Of a stretch of 64,000 bases of DNA, positions 55,138 through 63,987 are shown piece after piece. Both the position numbers and the translations under genes were made by a program. The notes below the pieces were generated by a model. The model was given only the letters and a program-made list of their open reading frames with translations. It did not search any database and had not been told where the DNA came from. Source of the DNA: Bradyrhizobium sp. CCGB01. GTDB taxonomy: Bacteria > Pseudomonadota > Alphaproteobacteria > Rhizobiales > Xanthobacteraceae. Numbering within the stretch: position 1 is the first letter of the stretch; each line of letters begins with the position of its first letter. Location of the stretch: contig NZ_JANADK010000001.1 in assembly GCF_024199795.1 (NCBI RefSeq), positions 4,092,001 through 4,156,000 on the forward strand. The letters run 5' to 3'.

Positions 55138-55666
55138 TCGCAACAAACCATGGCACCAACTGGTCGTACTGTCGGCGATGTCGGCCAGCACCGTCGCTGC
55201 CTTGCTGACGTTCGGACCCCAGCAGCCTGTCGTGATTTACAACGCCTCCGGCAGCGCGCCGCTCGGCTTCTACTACGTCGAGCCGCGAGCGCCGGCCCGA
55301 GGCGAACTCGCCGTCTACAGACCACCGCCCGCGATCGAGCTCCTCATCCTCGCCCATGAGATCCTGCCGGCCCCGGTGCCGCTCCTCAAGCAGGTCGTGG
55401 CGAGCGCCGGCGACGACGTCTGCCGAGCCAAGGACCCGATTGAATCAATCTTCATCAACGGCAAGGTCACCGCCGAAGTCCAGGAAAAAGACCGGGCAGG
55501 ACGGCCTCTGCCGTCCTGGGAGGGGTGTTTGCGACTGGCCGAGGGAGAGTATTTCCTGATGCAGCCGCACCCGCTGTCGTTCGACTCCAGATATTTCGGG
55601 CCGGTCCTGCGATGCGATATCCTTGGCGTTGCCTCGCCACTCTGGACGTGGAAACCGGCTGGCTGA
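55127..55666 (+). CDS. traF: TraF conjugative-transfer signal peptidase (S26C)
   Basis: 179 residues. A membrane anchor (LVVLSAMSASTVAALLTFG) is followed by the Ser nucleophile in YNASGSAPLGFYYV (Ser43) and the Lys in VPLLKQVVASAGDDVC (Lys88). YFLMQPHPLSFDSRYFGPV closes the S26 core. TraF matures and cyclises the conjugative pilin. It overlaps the excisionase gene and is the last backbone gene before a non-transfer block. Confidence 0.9.
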   Translation: MPIDRNKPWHQLVVLSAMSASTVAALLTFGPQQPVVIYNASGSAPLGFYYVEPRAPARGELAVYRPPPAIELLILAHEILPAPVPLLKQVVASAGDDVCRAKDPIESIFINGKVTAEVQEKDRAGRPLPSWEGCLRLAEGEYFLMQPHPLSFDSRYFGPVLRCDILGVASPLWTWKPAG

Positions 55667-56050
55667 CACGACGCCCCTCGGCATCGGCCGCCAGGCTTGC
55701 ACCGCTTGGCGCGGGAGGCGCTGCCAGCATCAGGCTGTCTAGAAGAACGGCCGACCGATAGCAGGCCTGTCGAGGACGGTTAGGCGAGGACCGCTTCTGG
55801 GCCCAAAGGCGACGTGGCTTGACGGTTCACCGACGTCCGCTTCGAGGGGTAGATCCGACCTAAACTCCATCGGGCGGGAACGTCCGCAAGTGACCAAAGC
55901 GGAACTCGACTGATTTTGCGGTTTGAGCAAACTGCGCTTTAACCTTTGGTTGCACACATTACGATTGTCCATCGTATGCGTGGTCTAAGAAGCTACGGCT
56001 AGAACGCGCCGGGGTGTCGCGCCAAGACAAACCCAGAACCGAAATCGTGC
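55667..56050. other. Intergenic region after traF
   Basis: About 384 bases. It contains gggcccaaaggcgacgt, close to gacccaaaggcgacct near 60130, so both may belong to the same dispersed repeat class. No gene seen. Confidence 0.4.
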
Positions 56051-57319
56051 ATGAAGGCCATAGCTCTCATCTCTTTAGCTTTGGTGGTCGCTTTTGTTGC
56101 GGCTTTGGTTAGTGCGAAGCGTTCGCCAGTATTCCAGGCACTTCGCGGCAACTGGGATTTCGCAAAGTCCGCCACTCGCGACACAGGTACTTATTATCGA
56201 CTCAAGGTGAAGCTGTCTTACAAGGGTGAGACGCAGGATTTCGACATTGTTGTCGGCTGCGACGTACGCCAGATCAATTACATGGACGGGGGTCGAACGG
56301 TCGAAATCGGTCTGACACCAAGCGTATTCGGTCGTCGAATGGGCGACGGCAGAGGACTTGTCGTGCGTCCGCCACGAGCGTGCCGGGGCGAAACGACGGA
56401 AAACGGCGAAGTGCCTCCCGACCTGCTCCCAGTGATAGTTGTCTACGATGATGCAGAGACGCTTGCATTCGGGACGGCTTACCTATCCGACGACGCGTAT
56501 GAGAGCCCTTTGTCGGTTCTTCGATTTGGAGGAGCTACAATAGAGCGCGCTGACCGTGCCGCCTTTGACCAGTTTCGGAGAGAGCAACATAATCTGGTCT
56601 CTCGATCATCCTACCATACGGCCAGCGGCGTAGCCGCGCTTAAGGAACATGGCTTGCCGCCCGCGCGTGTTCCGATGGGGCTCGGTTGTTATGGCTATGC
56701 TCGCTTTCGATTGGTTGGAGCAAGGAAGGAGCGCGTCCATGAAGTCTGGCCCGCTGATCGACCTCAATTTTGGAAACCTATAAACACAGAAGAGCAGGAG
56801 GCAGTAGATCCTCTGCTTTACGGTCGCCCTATGCAGACTGATCACGAAGATGCAGTCCCGGTCCCGTCAAATCGCGTGCTTTATAACCTTGAGTTCGACG
56901 TGCCTGATAGAGGGCTCCCCCGGCGCCATCCAGTCAAATGGGGCAAGGGCGACCAGGGCGTTGCTCCGTCTTACTATCCCGACATGACGAGTTGGTCCGC
57001 GTTGCCATGTCCTGCTGATCCCGTCCAAAGGACTGAGGACCTGTTTCGCGAGGGCCCAAACGTTGGTGCCAGTATCGACTTTCGGAATGGAGCGGCGAGA
57101 GGGTTCGGATATTGCTTGACGCTGCCACGTGCGCTCTCTCCCTCCGGGCCAGCCTCCTTCCGGTATCTCGGGATTCCCCGGACGCACTTGGTTGACGCCA
57201 TCGAAGTTCAAAATCGGGCCAGCGACTGGGGGTTTGAGAGGCCTCTTATTGTCGACCGCGACGAATTTATGTTTAAGCCCTTTGCTTTCAGTCTTCCGTC
57301 GCACAGGGGAGACGTATAG
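56051..57319 (+). CDS. Membrane-anchored protein of unknown function
   Basis: 422 residues. One N-terminal helix (MKAIALISLALVVAFVAALV) anchors a large hydrophilic part. Visible text is YYRLKVKLSYKGETQDFDIV, VGCDVRQINYMDGGRTVEIG, VYDDAETLAFGTAYLSDDAY and GYCLTLPRALSPSGPASFRY. I recognise no domain. The third-codon bias looks weaker than in neighbours, and the gene sits between traF and the relaxase, so it is probably cargo. The topology suggests a periplasmic body. Confidence 0.6.
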   Translation: MKAIALISLALVVAFVAALVSAKRSPVFQALRGNWDFAKSATRDTGTYYRLKVKLSYKGETQDFDIVVGCDVRQINYMDGGRTVEIGLTPSVFGRRMGDGRGLVVRPPRACRGETTENGEVPPDLLPVIVVYDDAETLAFGTAYLSDDAYESPLSVLRFGGATIERADRAAFDQFRREQHNLVSRSSYHTASGVAALKEHGLPPARVPMGLGCYGYARFRLVGARKERVHEVWPADRPQFWKPINTEEQEAVDPLLYGRPMQTDHEDAVPVPSNRVLYNLEFDVPDRGLPRRHPVKWGKGDQGVAPSYYPDMTSWSALPCPADPVQRTEDLFREGPNVGASIDFRNGAARGFGYCLTLPRALSPSGPASFRYLGIPRTHLVDAIEVQNRASDWGFERPLIVDRDEFMFKPFAFSLPSHRGDV

Positions 57320-57510
57320 GCCAATTAGGCGGGGCCCTGTAGCGCCGAGATGTGCTGAGGCAAAGAAGTCGCGAGAGTCTGCTGCTGGCCCTTTTGCGAC
57401 ATGCCGTCGAACACTGCGAATGTCCGCTCGTCAGGTTATACCGGAAGTGACTGTCGGACAGCCAAAACGACGAGAATGACCCGAAGCGGAAGCTTCGAGC
57501 GTCGTGTCTC

Positions 57511-57600
57511 TCATTCGGGTTTGAATGCGCCTTTGACCGGATAGCCAACGTTCACAGCAATTTTCCAAGCATCATCAACCCTATTCAGCAGGTATGTACC
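57511..57600 (-). pseudogene. C-terminal fragment of an NTF2-like protein
   Basis: The minus strand reads TYLLNRVDDAWKIAVNVGYP, then VKGAFKPE and a stop, with no start codon before a stop upstream. The WKIA...YP ending is typical of SnoaL/NTF2-like proteins. Only about 29 codons remain. The rest of 57320-57645 shows nothing. Confidence 0.4.
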
Positions 57601-57645
57601 CCCCAGACCTGTTTAGTTCGGCAAGCGATGTCGAGCGGTGACGGC

Positions 57646-58041
57646 TTACGATCCTTCGTCGCCGATGTCTCGAATTTTTTCATGCTGTGCATCGGATAGA
57701 ACAGCGTCAATAGTTCGCTTGAGCGCTTCCTGCGAGCAAGGCTTGTTCAGGACAGGCATTCCTTGAAAGCCATCAGGCACACCTTTCGTGCCGTAACCAC
57801 TCACGAATACCAGTGGAAGGCCGCGTCCTGTCACGGCCTCGGCGACGGGCCTCACATTGAACCCATGCAAATTGATGTCGAGGATCGCGCAATCATAGTC
57901 CTCAATCTCCGCAAGGGATCGGCCTAAATCGACACTCCCGGCTTCGGCAATGACGGTATGCCCAAGCTGCTCAACCATATCTACGAGCATCATCCGAATG
58001 AGGGCTTCATCTTCAACGAGGAGTATCGATGCATGCTTCAT
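57646..58041 (-). CDS. Single-domain response regulator 1
   Basis: 131 residues. SILLVEDEALIRMMLVDMVE (acidic pair), phospho-acceptor Asp in YDCAILDINLHG, Ser/Thr in LPLVFVSGYGTKG and Lys in PVLNKPCSQEALK are all present. No output domain. Such receivers relay or sink phosphate from a hybrid histidine kinase, none of which is in the window. It lies 29 bases downstream of a second receiver gene, probably one transcript. Confidence 0.9.
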   Translation of the reverse strand: MKHASILLVEDEALIRMMLVDMVEQLGHTVIAEAGSVDLGRSLAEIEDYDCAILDINLHGFNVRPVAEAVTGRGLPLVFVSGYGTKGVPDGFQGMPVLNKPCSQEALKRTIDAVLSDAQHEKIRDIGDEGS

Positions 58042-58070
58042 CCGATGCTTCCGGTGCCGGTAAGAAGCGA

Positions 58071-58436
58071 CTAACTTTGATTGAGTAGCTGCGAGGCCGC
58101 TGCCACAAGCTGCGCCGAGGCGAATGGCTTCGTCAGCGTGATGCCGTTCGGAACGCCTTGCACGGCCCATTGGTCGGCCGCCATTCCCGACATGTAAATC
58201 ACCGGGAACGCGGCATCCACCTCGCGGGCCGCTCGCGCTACTTCCCAACCATTGAACCTTCCGAGTAGATTGATGTCAGTGACAAGGCTCCGATACGCAA
58301 CAAGCCCGCCTTTGAGTAGAGTCACTCCCTTCCTGGCGATGGCGGTCTCAAAGCCTCCCTCACTCAGCGCATCCTCGACAATCCCTTGGATGGCGTCGTC
58401 GTCCTCGACGACAAGGATTAATGGCACTTCCGGCAA
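58071..58436 (-). CDS. Single-domain response regulator 2
   Basis: 121 residues from TTG 58436 (GGGGGCG upstream); the in-frame stretch before it is not receiver-like. LILVVEDDDAIQGIVEDALS, Asp in RSLVTDINLLGRF, FPVIYMSGMAAD and Lys in GITLTKPFASAQL are intact. It is another receiver without output domain, followed by the first. The pair suggests a branched phosphorelay. Confidence 0.85.
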   Translation of the reverse strand: MPEVPLILVVEDDDAIQGIVEDALSEGGFETAIARKGVTLLKGGLVAYRSLVTDINLLGRFNGWEVARAAREVDAAFPVIYMSGMAADQWAVQGVPNGITLTKPFASAQLVAAASQLLNQS

Positions 58437-58539
58437 GGTCGCCCCCAACTTACATTTTCGCTGAACGTTACAAAGTGCACAGAAGCAGAAGGTTCCCGAG
58501 AACTGGGAATAATCGGCAGCATGGGCACTCCTCACTGGA

Positions 58540-58848
58540 CTAAGCGGGAGGCTCTGACGCTTTTTTGGCGTTGTTCTTTTGTCGGAGGAACGTGACCGCC
58601 AGCTCATCGCCGTTCACTCTGTCGAGCAGGCACCGGCGATAGGCAAGGCCGGTCGAAGAGAGGACAAGAAAGAACTCCGTTAAGGCCAGTCCTTCGATTG
58701 ATCCTTCAACCTGAAGGATCCCGCCGGCTTCCGAGACTTCCTTGACGCGGCATGAGCGACGCCAAGTCCCATCGATGGCCATTATCTGCGCGGGCAAATG
58801 GTGCTCAAACGTGACCTTGCGGCCTGCTTGTTCTTTTTCTTTGGGCAT
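58540..58848 (-). CDS. PilZ-like domain protein
   Basis: 102 residues from ATG 58848. RKVTFEHHLPAQIMAIDGTW, then RRSCRVKEVSEAGGILQVEG and FFLVLSSTGLAYRRCLLDRV follow the PilZ barrel. The canonical c-di-GMP motif RxxxR is weak (GRKVTFEH), while the D/NxSxxG motif reads EVSEAGG, so c-di-GMP binding is doubtful. It lies 103 bases upstream of the receiver pair. Confidence 0.65.
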   Translation of the reverse strand: MPKEKEQAGRKVTFEHHLPAQIMAIDGTWRRSCRVKEVSEAGGILQVEGSIEGLALTEFFLVLSSTGLAYRRCLLDRVNGDELAVTFLRQKNNAKKASEPPA

Positions 58849-59049
58849 GGGCGAGTCGAGCCAGTAGATCGTATCCCTTCTATCGAGGATGACTAAGAGG
58901 ACGCAACCAGTTCCGGGAAAACTTGGCAATTATCAGCGCGGCGGCGGCACCCGCGCGGAACTTATCTCGGTGGTTGTAGCCAGCTGAACGAAGCCATAGT
59001 CTCAAGAAGTTCCGCAGGCCGGAGCGGGCGAAGGGCTGGCAGGTTCGTG

Positions 59050-59286
59050 TCAACCGCTCGCCATGGGACCTACCTGACGTGAAGGCTTGTTTGGTGGCGG
59101 CAGGCCTATTTCTTCCGCCCGCAACGCAGCGAGCTTCCGGTAGGCTGTCGCTAAGCCCTCAAGGCACGCCCTGAGGTCGCCATCAATCTCGTTGGCGGCT
59201 AGCCGCTCGAATGCAACGGCCGTCTCGATGTCGTAGTGCATCAGCGCATCAATCATCGGCTCGATCTTCGCTTGCATGGGTGTCAT
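59050..59286 (-). CDS. Small helical conserved protein 1
   Basis: 78 residues: MQAKIEPMIDALMHYDIETA, VAFERLAANEIDGDLRACLE, TAYRKLAALRAEEIGLPP. Its start overlaps the upstream stop as ATGA. Function unknown. Confidence 0.55.
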   Translation of the reverse strand: MTPMQAKIEPMIDALMHYDIETAVAFERLAANEIDGDLRACLEGLATAYRKLAALRAEEIGLPPPNKPSRQVGPMASG

Positions 59287-59489
59287 TCCTCCGGCTGCTT
59301 GAGGCTGTTCGCAGTTGCCCAGCGAGCCTCAGCCTGAGCAACAATCTCGGCGCTGCTGGCGAGGGTGGAGTAGCTACGCTCTAGGGTTGCGAGCGAATGT
59401 TTGGCTCGCCCTTCATTTGCAGCCAACTTTGCGGCCCTACAACGCTCAGCCAACTCGCGGTATTCTTGCGCTTTTCTCATGACAACCAA
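59283..59489 (-). CDS. Small helical conserved protein 2 (EYRELAERCRAA type)
   Basis: 68 residues: MVVMRKAQEYRELAERCRAA, HSLATLERSYSTLASSAEIV. The EYRELAExCRxxA motif recurs in many small Bradyrhizobium proteins as I remember them. Coupled to protein 1. Function unknown. Confidence 0.6.
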   Translation of the reverse strand: MVVMRKAQEYRELAERCRAAKLAANEGRAKHSLATLERSYSTLASSAEIVAQAEARWATANSLKQPEE

Positions 59490-59706
59490 GCCATCGGCGC
59501 TCTGGACGTTCCTACGCTGCGCGACAGTAGCGGGGTTTCACCGGAGGCAGAAAGTCCGCTGTCCGATAGGAACGGCAAAGAACATGACCCGTTGCCGGAC
59601 ATCGATGACGATCATTGCTCTCCTCCGCATTGACTAACCCGGTCAGCAACGCTGGCCGGGTGCTTGTCAGTGGCAAGAACGGGCACGAACGTAGGCAGAA
59701 AAAACA

Positions 59707-59988
59707 ATGAAGTGGATGTTGGTGGTCTTGGTAGGCGGCGTCGCGCCCGTCAACACCGATCTGGTGTTCGATAAGTTCACCGACTGTCTCGCCGCCGAGG
59801 AGCAAATGCGACAGCACTATGCGGATGCGTTCGATGCGTGGGATCGTCAGGCGGCGGCAAGGATCGACCGGCGCAAGGACTACAAGAAGGCCCGCGACAT
59901 TGAGGCCAAACGACTGCTGAGTAACGTGGGGACCTGTGTCCCGCATGGAGGCGGTGATCAGCAGCCCGGCACGGCTCCGCAGCGGTAG
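59707..59988 (+). CDS. Small exported or membrane-attached protein
   Basis: 93 residues. A short hydrophobic start (MKWMLVVLVGGVAPVNTDLV) precedes a charged helical part with two Cys (FDKFTDCLAAEEQMR and SNVGTCVPHGGG). Small Bradyrhizobium proteins with this Cys pair are familiar; function unknown. Confidence 0.55.
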   Translation: MKWMLVVLVGGVAPVNTDLVFDKFTDCLAAEEQMRQHYADAFDAWDRQAAARIDRRKDYKKARDIEAKRLLSNVGTCVPHGGGDQQPGTAPQR

Positions 59989-60835
59989 CCCCCTGTTACA
60001 TCGTCGCAGCATCCCGCAACGTCACCGCCTCAGCCAGCACCTCAGCCGACGCCGCCGACCTAACGGCAGCGGTGTCAGCTTCTGGCCCAAAGCTGACCTT
60101 GCCGCGCTGCTAGCCGAGCGTCGGCTTTTGACCCAAAGGCGACCTCACGCCAGGTGGTCTGTCAACTGCTCAGGGGCACGGAATCCTAACCCTGTTCTGG
60201 AGTTTCGGGATGGAATTCCGAAAGGAGACACGAAGCTCAAATCGCTCCGCGGCGGGGGCCAAGGCGATTTGAGGTGGTCGATCGAGGTGAAGACCCTCTG
60301 GTTTGAACACGGAGCTCCGCGACGAGCGGACGAGACCTGGTGCAGATCCACGACGACGGACGCACGTTATCTTGCCTGTGGCCACGCCCCCCAAAACGCG
60401 CCTGGACCACGCGGGAGTGCCTGTGATGCGGCGCCGTCACACCGATGGAAAGATGCGCCGCGACGGTTGCCGGCTGCCTTGTCGCAGCGATTTTATGCCT
60501 GTCGATGAGCGCGCAAGAGTGCACGGCGCACCCGGGCTCTCACTCGTCGTGACGCTGCGTGGCGGCACTGCGAAGGTCTCGTCACAGCAGAGAGGAAGCG
60601 AGAATGGGTGAGACAGAGCAGACGAAACGACCGATTGAGAGTGCAAGATAAAAGCGCTGGCGCTACGGAGCGCCTAAACCGTTGTCTGCACATCCAAGTC
60701 GTGGCGACATCGCTCGGCGCGATGTCGCCAATTGCGGCTCAACTCGATCGCGTTGCTCGCTGATTTCGTCTGCGTCTTGGCAGCCGCGGGCCTGCTTCAC
60801 ATATCCGCATGTCTTGCAGACGGAGAGCCCGGCTC
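59989..60835. other. Long intergenic region before the relaxase
   Basis: About 850 bases with the second copy of the 45-bp dispersed repeat near its left end. An origin of transfer could lie here, but I see no sequence I can name as one. Confidence 0.4.
60043..60087. repeat. 45-bp dispersed repeat, copy 2
   Basis: About 40 of 45 positions identical to 9747-9791, same orientation, also intergenic. The related word cccaaaggcgacct follows near 60130. Confidence 0.7.
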
Positions 60836-62803
60836 ATGCACGGCATCGACGACGAATTCGAACCAAAGCTTGGCCGGATCGCCAACCGCAGAGCCAAGCG
60901 AGCAACCGGCTATCTTCGGCGCGTCCGGCAGGCGGCCGAAAAGGCCGGCGCCGGTTCGCATCGCGCGTCAAGCTTTTCGGGCGGCCGGATCGGTCGCGGG
61001 CACGCGCAGGGTTCTGTGCTGGCCGGACGAGCGCGGGTTAGGGGCCAGCGTCGCGTCGTGATCAAGGCACGCATCGTGCGCATCAAGGCCGGCGATCCCG
61101 GCGCCATTCGGGCGCACTTGCGGTACGTGCAACGCGATGGCGTCACCCGAGACGGTGAGCCGGGCGAGCTCTATGATGACGCGAACGATCAAGCGAACGG
61201 CAAGGCTTTCACGGAACGAAGCGCCAGTGACCGCCACCAATTCCGCTTCATTGTCGCACCTGAGGATAGCGCGGAACTCTCCGACCTGAAGCCTTTCATC
61301 CGCGACCTGATGCTGCAGATGGAAAACGATCTCGGGACCAGGCTCGATTGGGTCGCCGCGGATCATTTCAACACCGGCCATCCCCATACCCACATCGTCT
61401 TGCGCGGCAGGGATGGCGAAGGAAATGACCTCGTCATCGCGCGCGACTATATCGGTCATGGCTTTCGGTCTCGGGCAGCGGAGCTCATCACGCGAGAGCT
61501 TGGCCCTGAAACGGAAATTGAGGCCGCGCGCAAGCTTCGGCAGGAGATCACGGCCGAGCGGCTGACGCGGCTCGACCGGAGCATCCTGCGTGATGCTCCG
61601 GGCGGAGTTCTTGAAGTGGGGGCGTTGTCTGGACGGGAGCCTGGCTGGCAGACGGCGCGGATCGGGCGGATGCGAACCTTGGAGCGGATGGGGTTGGCGA
61701 TGGAGGCTGAGCCGGGGCGTTGGCGGATCGACTCCGAGCTCGAACCCAAGCTCAGACGCATGGGGGAACGCGGCGACATCATCAAGACCATGCATCGTGA
61801 GATGGCTGCGGCAGGGATTGCGCGGGCGGCCGGCGACTACGCGATCTTTGATCCGGAACGAGGCAATCTACGACTGGTCGGGCGGGTCGTTGGCGATGGG
61901 TTCGCGGACGAATTGTCGGAGCGCCGCTATGTCGTGATCGACGGGGTGGACGGACGGACGCACTACGCCGAGATTGGTGCCGTTGGCGCCAATGAAGAGC
62001 CGCTTGTCCGGAACGCGATTGTCGAGCTCAGCTCTCGAGCTGCCGAACCGCGCCAGATCGATCGAACCATCGCGAAGATCGCCGCTGCGCATAACGGCCA
62101 TTACAGCGACCGCCTTCATCGCCAGTTCGATCCGCAAGCTTCGACCGAGTATGTTGCAGCTCATGTGCGGCGCCTGGAATCGATGCGGCAGGAAGGCATG
62201 GTGGGCCGGCTCGGTGATGGGAGCTGGGCAGTGGGCGAGGATCATCTTGATCGGGCGCTTCGGTATGAGAGCCGCCAGCGCTCTCGCAACCCCGTGCGGA
62301 TCGCCGTGCTGTCGTGGCAGAGGCTCGAGGATCTCCCGCAGGCGGTGGGCGCAACGTGGCTCGATCGTCAGCTTGTCGCCAAGACGCGCGAGGCGTTCGC
62401 ACCGAGCGGAATGGGCGTTGAGGTCGAGACGGCAATGCGGACGAGACGGCAATGGCTGATCGAGCAGGGGCTTGCGGCCGAGCAGGATGGTCAGGTGCGC
62501 TATGCGCGGGATCTGTTGCGGACGCTGGAGGCGCGCGAACTCAGACAGACAGCGGCGGAGATTGCCGCGCGGACGGGTCTTGAGCATGTCGATGTTCAAG
62601 TCGGCGACAGTCTCACAGGCGTCTACCGGCGCATGCTGACGCTGAACAGCGGCCGCTTCGCCCTGATCGAGCGGTCTCATGACTTCGCACTGGTACCTTG
62701 GCGGCCGGTGCTGGAGAGGGCGCGCGGGCAGCTGGTCACCGGCAGCCTGGGCGGAGAGGGCATATCCTGGTCGATCGGCATCAAGCGCGGTATCGGCCGC
62801 TAG
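60836..62803 (+). CDS. VirD2/RlxS-type relaxase with DUF3363
   Basis: 655 residues from ATG 60836. The relaxase core has IKAGDPGAIRAHLRYVQRDG, HQFRFIVAPEDSAELSDLKP and the metal-binding His motif ADHFNTGHPHTHIVLRG (near 175-191). The DUF3363 part follows (LTRLDRSILRDAPGGVLEVG, RMRTLERMGLAMEAEPGRWR). It nicks at oriT and pilots the strand in conjugation. The end GISWSIGIKRGIGR is typical. No Tyr nucleophile was assigned with certainty. The gene lies 5 kb from traF, farther than usual. Confidence 0.88.
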   Translation: MHGIDDEFEPKLGRIANRRAKRATGYLRRVRQAAEKAGAGSHRASSFSGGRIGRGHAQGSVLAGRARVRGQRRVVIKARIVRIKAGDPGAIRAHLRYVQRDGVTRDGEPGELYDDANDQANGKAFTERSASDRHQFRFIVAPEDSAELSDLKPFIRDLMLQMENDLGTRLDWVAADHFNTGHPHTHIVLRGRDGEGNDLVIARDYIGHGFRSRAAELITRELGPETEIEAARKLRQEITAERLTRLDRSILRDAPGGVLEVGALSGREPGWQTARIGRMRTLERMGLAMEAEPGRWRIDSELEPKLRRMGERGDIIKTMHREMAAAGIARAAGDYAIFDPERGNLRLVGRVVGDGFADELSERRYVVIDGVDGRTHYAEIGAVGANEEPLVRNAIVELSSRAAEPRQIDRTIAKIAAAHNGHYSDRLHRQFDPQASTEYVAAHVRRLESMRQEGMVGRLGDGSWAVGEDHLDRALRYESRQRSRNPVRIAVLSWQRLEDLPQAVGATWLDRQLVAKTREAFAPSGMGVEVETAMRTRRQWLIEQGLAAEQDGQVRYARDLLRTLEARELRQTAAEIAARTGLEHVDVQVGDSLTGVYRRMLTLNSGRFALIERSHDFALVPWRPVLERARGQLVTGSLGGEGISWSIGIKRGIGR

Positions 62804-62883
62804 AGGATACGGCGGTGTGCGACCGCTTCACGTTTCCGGTGAGAGGACGGTCCCGGGAGGGAAGTGTTCGCCAGCAACAGCAC

Positions 62884-63987
62884 TCAAGAGGCGAGGGAGT
62901 AACTTGTACTCCGGCCGCCGCCCTCGTCCTTGGCGAGAATGCCCTGATCAACGAGATCCTGGATGTCGCGCAAGGCGGTGTCGGGCGAACACTTCTCGAT
63001 CTTTGCCCATTTGCTCGATGTCAGCTTGCCCTCGAACCCGTCCAGTAATCGGTTCAACATACCGCGCTGTCGCTCATTGATCCGGGCCGTGGCGTGTCGT
63101 TTCCAGAAGTCGGCTTTTTCAAGCACCGCTGCGAGAATGGTCTCAGCTCCGCTGAAGGCGCGGTCGAGGCAGCCCAGGAACCACTCAAGCCATGGCGTGA
63201 CATTGAGGTTGCCCTTCTGGGTGCTCTCCAGCATGTCGTAGTAGGTCTTCCGCTCGGTGCGTATCTGGGCGGACATGCTGTAGAAGCGCTGCGGAATTCC
63301 TTCAGAGCGGGCAAGGGACATGTCGGCGATGGCGCGCGCGATGCGCCCGTTACCGTCCTCGAAGGGATGGATTGTCACGAACCACAGATGCGCGATCGCG
63401 GCCTTGATGATTGGGTCGATCTTCTCTTCCGTGTTGTACCACTTCAGAAACGCGGTCATTTCGCCATCGAGCCTTTCGGCGGTCGGCGCTTCGTAGTGGA
63501 CGCGCTCGCGACCATAATCGCCCGAGACAACCTGCATCGGTCCGGCTGACGCGTCCCGCCAGGCCGCCACAGTGATCTTCTTCAGGTTGCTGCGACCCGT
63601 TGGGAAGAGTGAGGCTTGCCAGCCGAAGAGCCGCTCTGCAGTGAGCACGGCTTTGAATTTCTGGGTGGCGTCGAGCATCATCTCGACGATGCCTTCGACA
63701 TTCCGATCTGCCGACGGCAAGGCGCCCGCGTCCAAGCCAAGGCGACGCGCTAGCGATGAGCGTACGGCCTCCTTGTCGAGTTTCTCTCCCTCGATTTCGC
63801 TGGACTTGAGGACCTCTTCGGTCAGGGTGGTCAGGACGGCTTCTTCCTGCTGGGGGAACCCAAGGGTCTGCATTCGGCCGATGAGTTGGCCCTGCTTGAG
63901 CCGGACGGCTGCGAGCTGCTTCGCCAAGGCGTCGGAATCCCATGAAAAATGGGGCCAACCGGGCAATTGGTGGATGTAGATTGTCAT
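62884..63987 (-). CDS. Fic-domain AMPylase-like protein, class II
   Basis: 367 residues from ATG 63987 (a GTG three codons earlier is possible; the upstream site lies outside the window). N-terminal DUF4172 (MTIYIHQLPGWPHFSWDSDA), the inhibitory helix motif SSEIEG (62-67), the Fic motif IHPFEDGNGRIAR (HPFEDGNGR at 207-215) and a C-terminal winged helix (GFEGKLTSSKWAKIEKCSPD) are visible. Class II Fic proteins transfer AMP to target proteins once the inhibitory Glu moves. Convergent with the relaxase gene. Target unknown. Confidence 0.88.
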   Translation of the reverse strand: MTIYIHQLPGWPHFSWDSDALAKQLAAVRLKQGQLIGRMQTLGFPQQEEAVLTTLTEEVLKSSEIEGEKLDKEAVRSSLARRLGLDAGALPSADRNVEGIVEMMLDATQKFKAVLTAERLFGWQASLFPTGRSNLKKITVAAWRDASAGPMQVVSGDYGRERVHYEAPTAERLDGEMTAFLKWYNTEEKIDPIIKAAIAHLWFVTIHPFEDGNGRIARAIADMSLARSEGIPQRFYSMSAQIRTERKTYYDMLESTQKGNLNVTPWLEWFLGCLDRAFSGAETILAAVLEKADFWKRHATARINERQRGMLNRLLDGFEGKLTSSKWAKIEKCSPDTALRDIQDLVDQGILAKDEGGGRSTSYSLAS

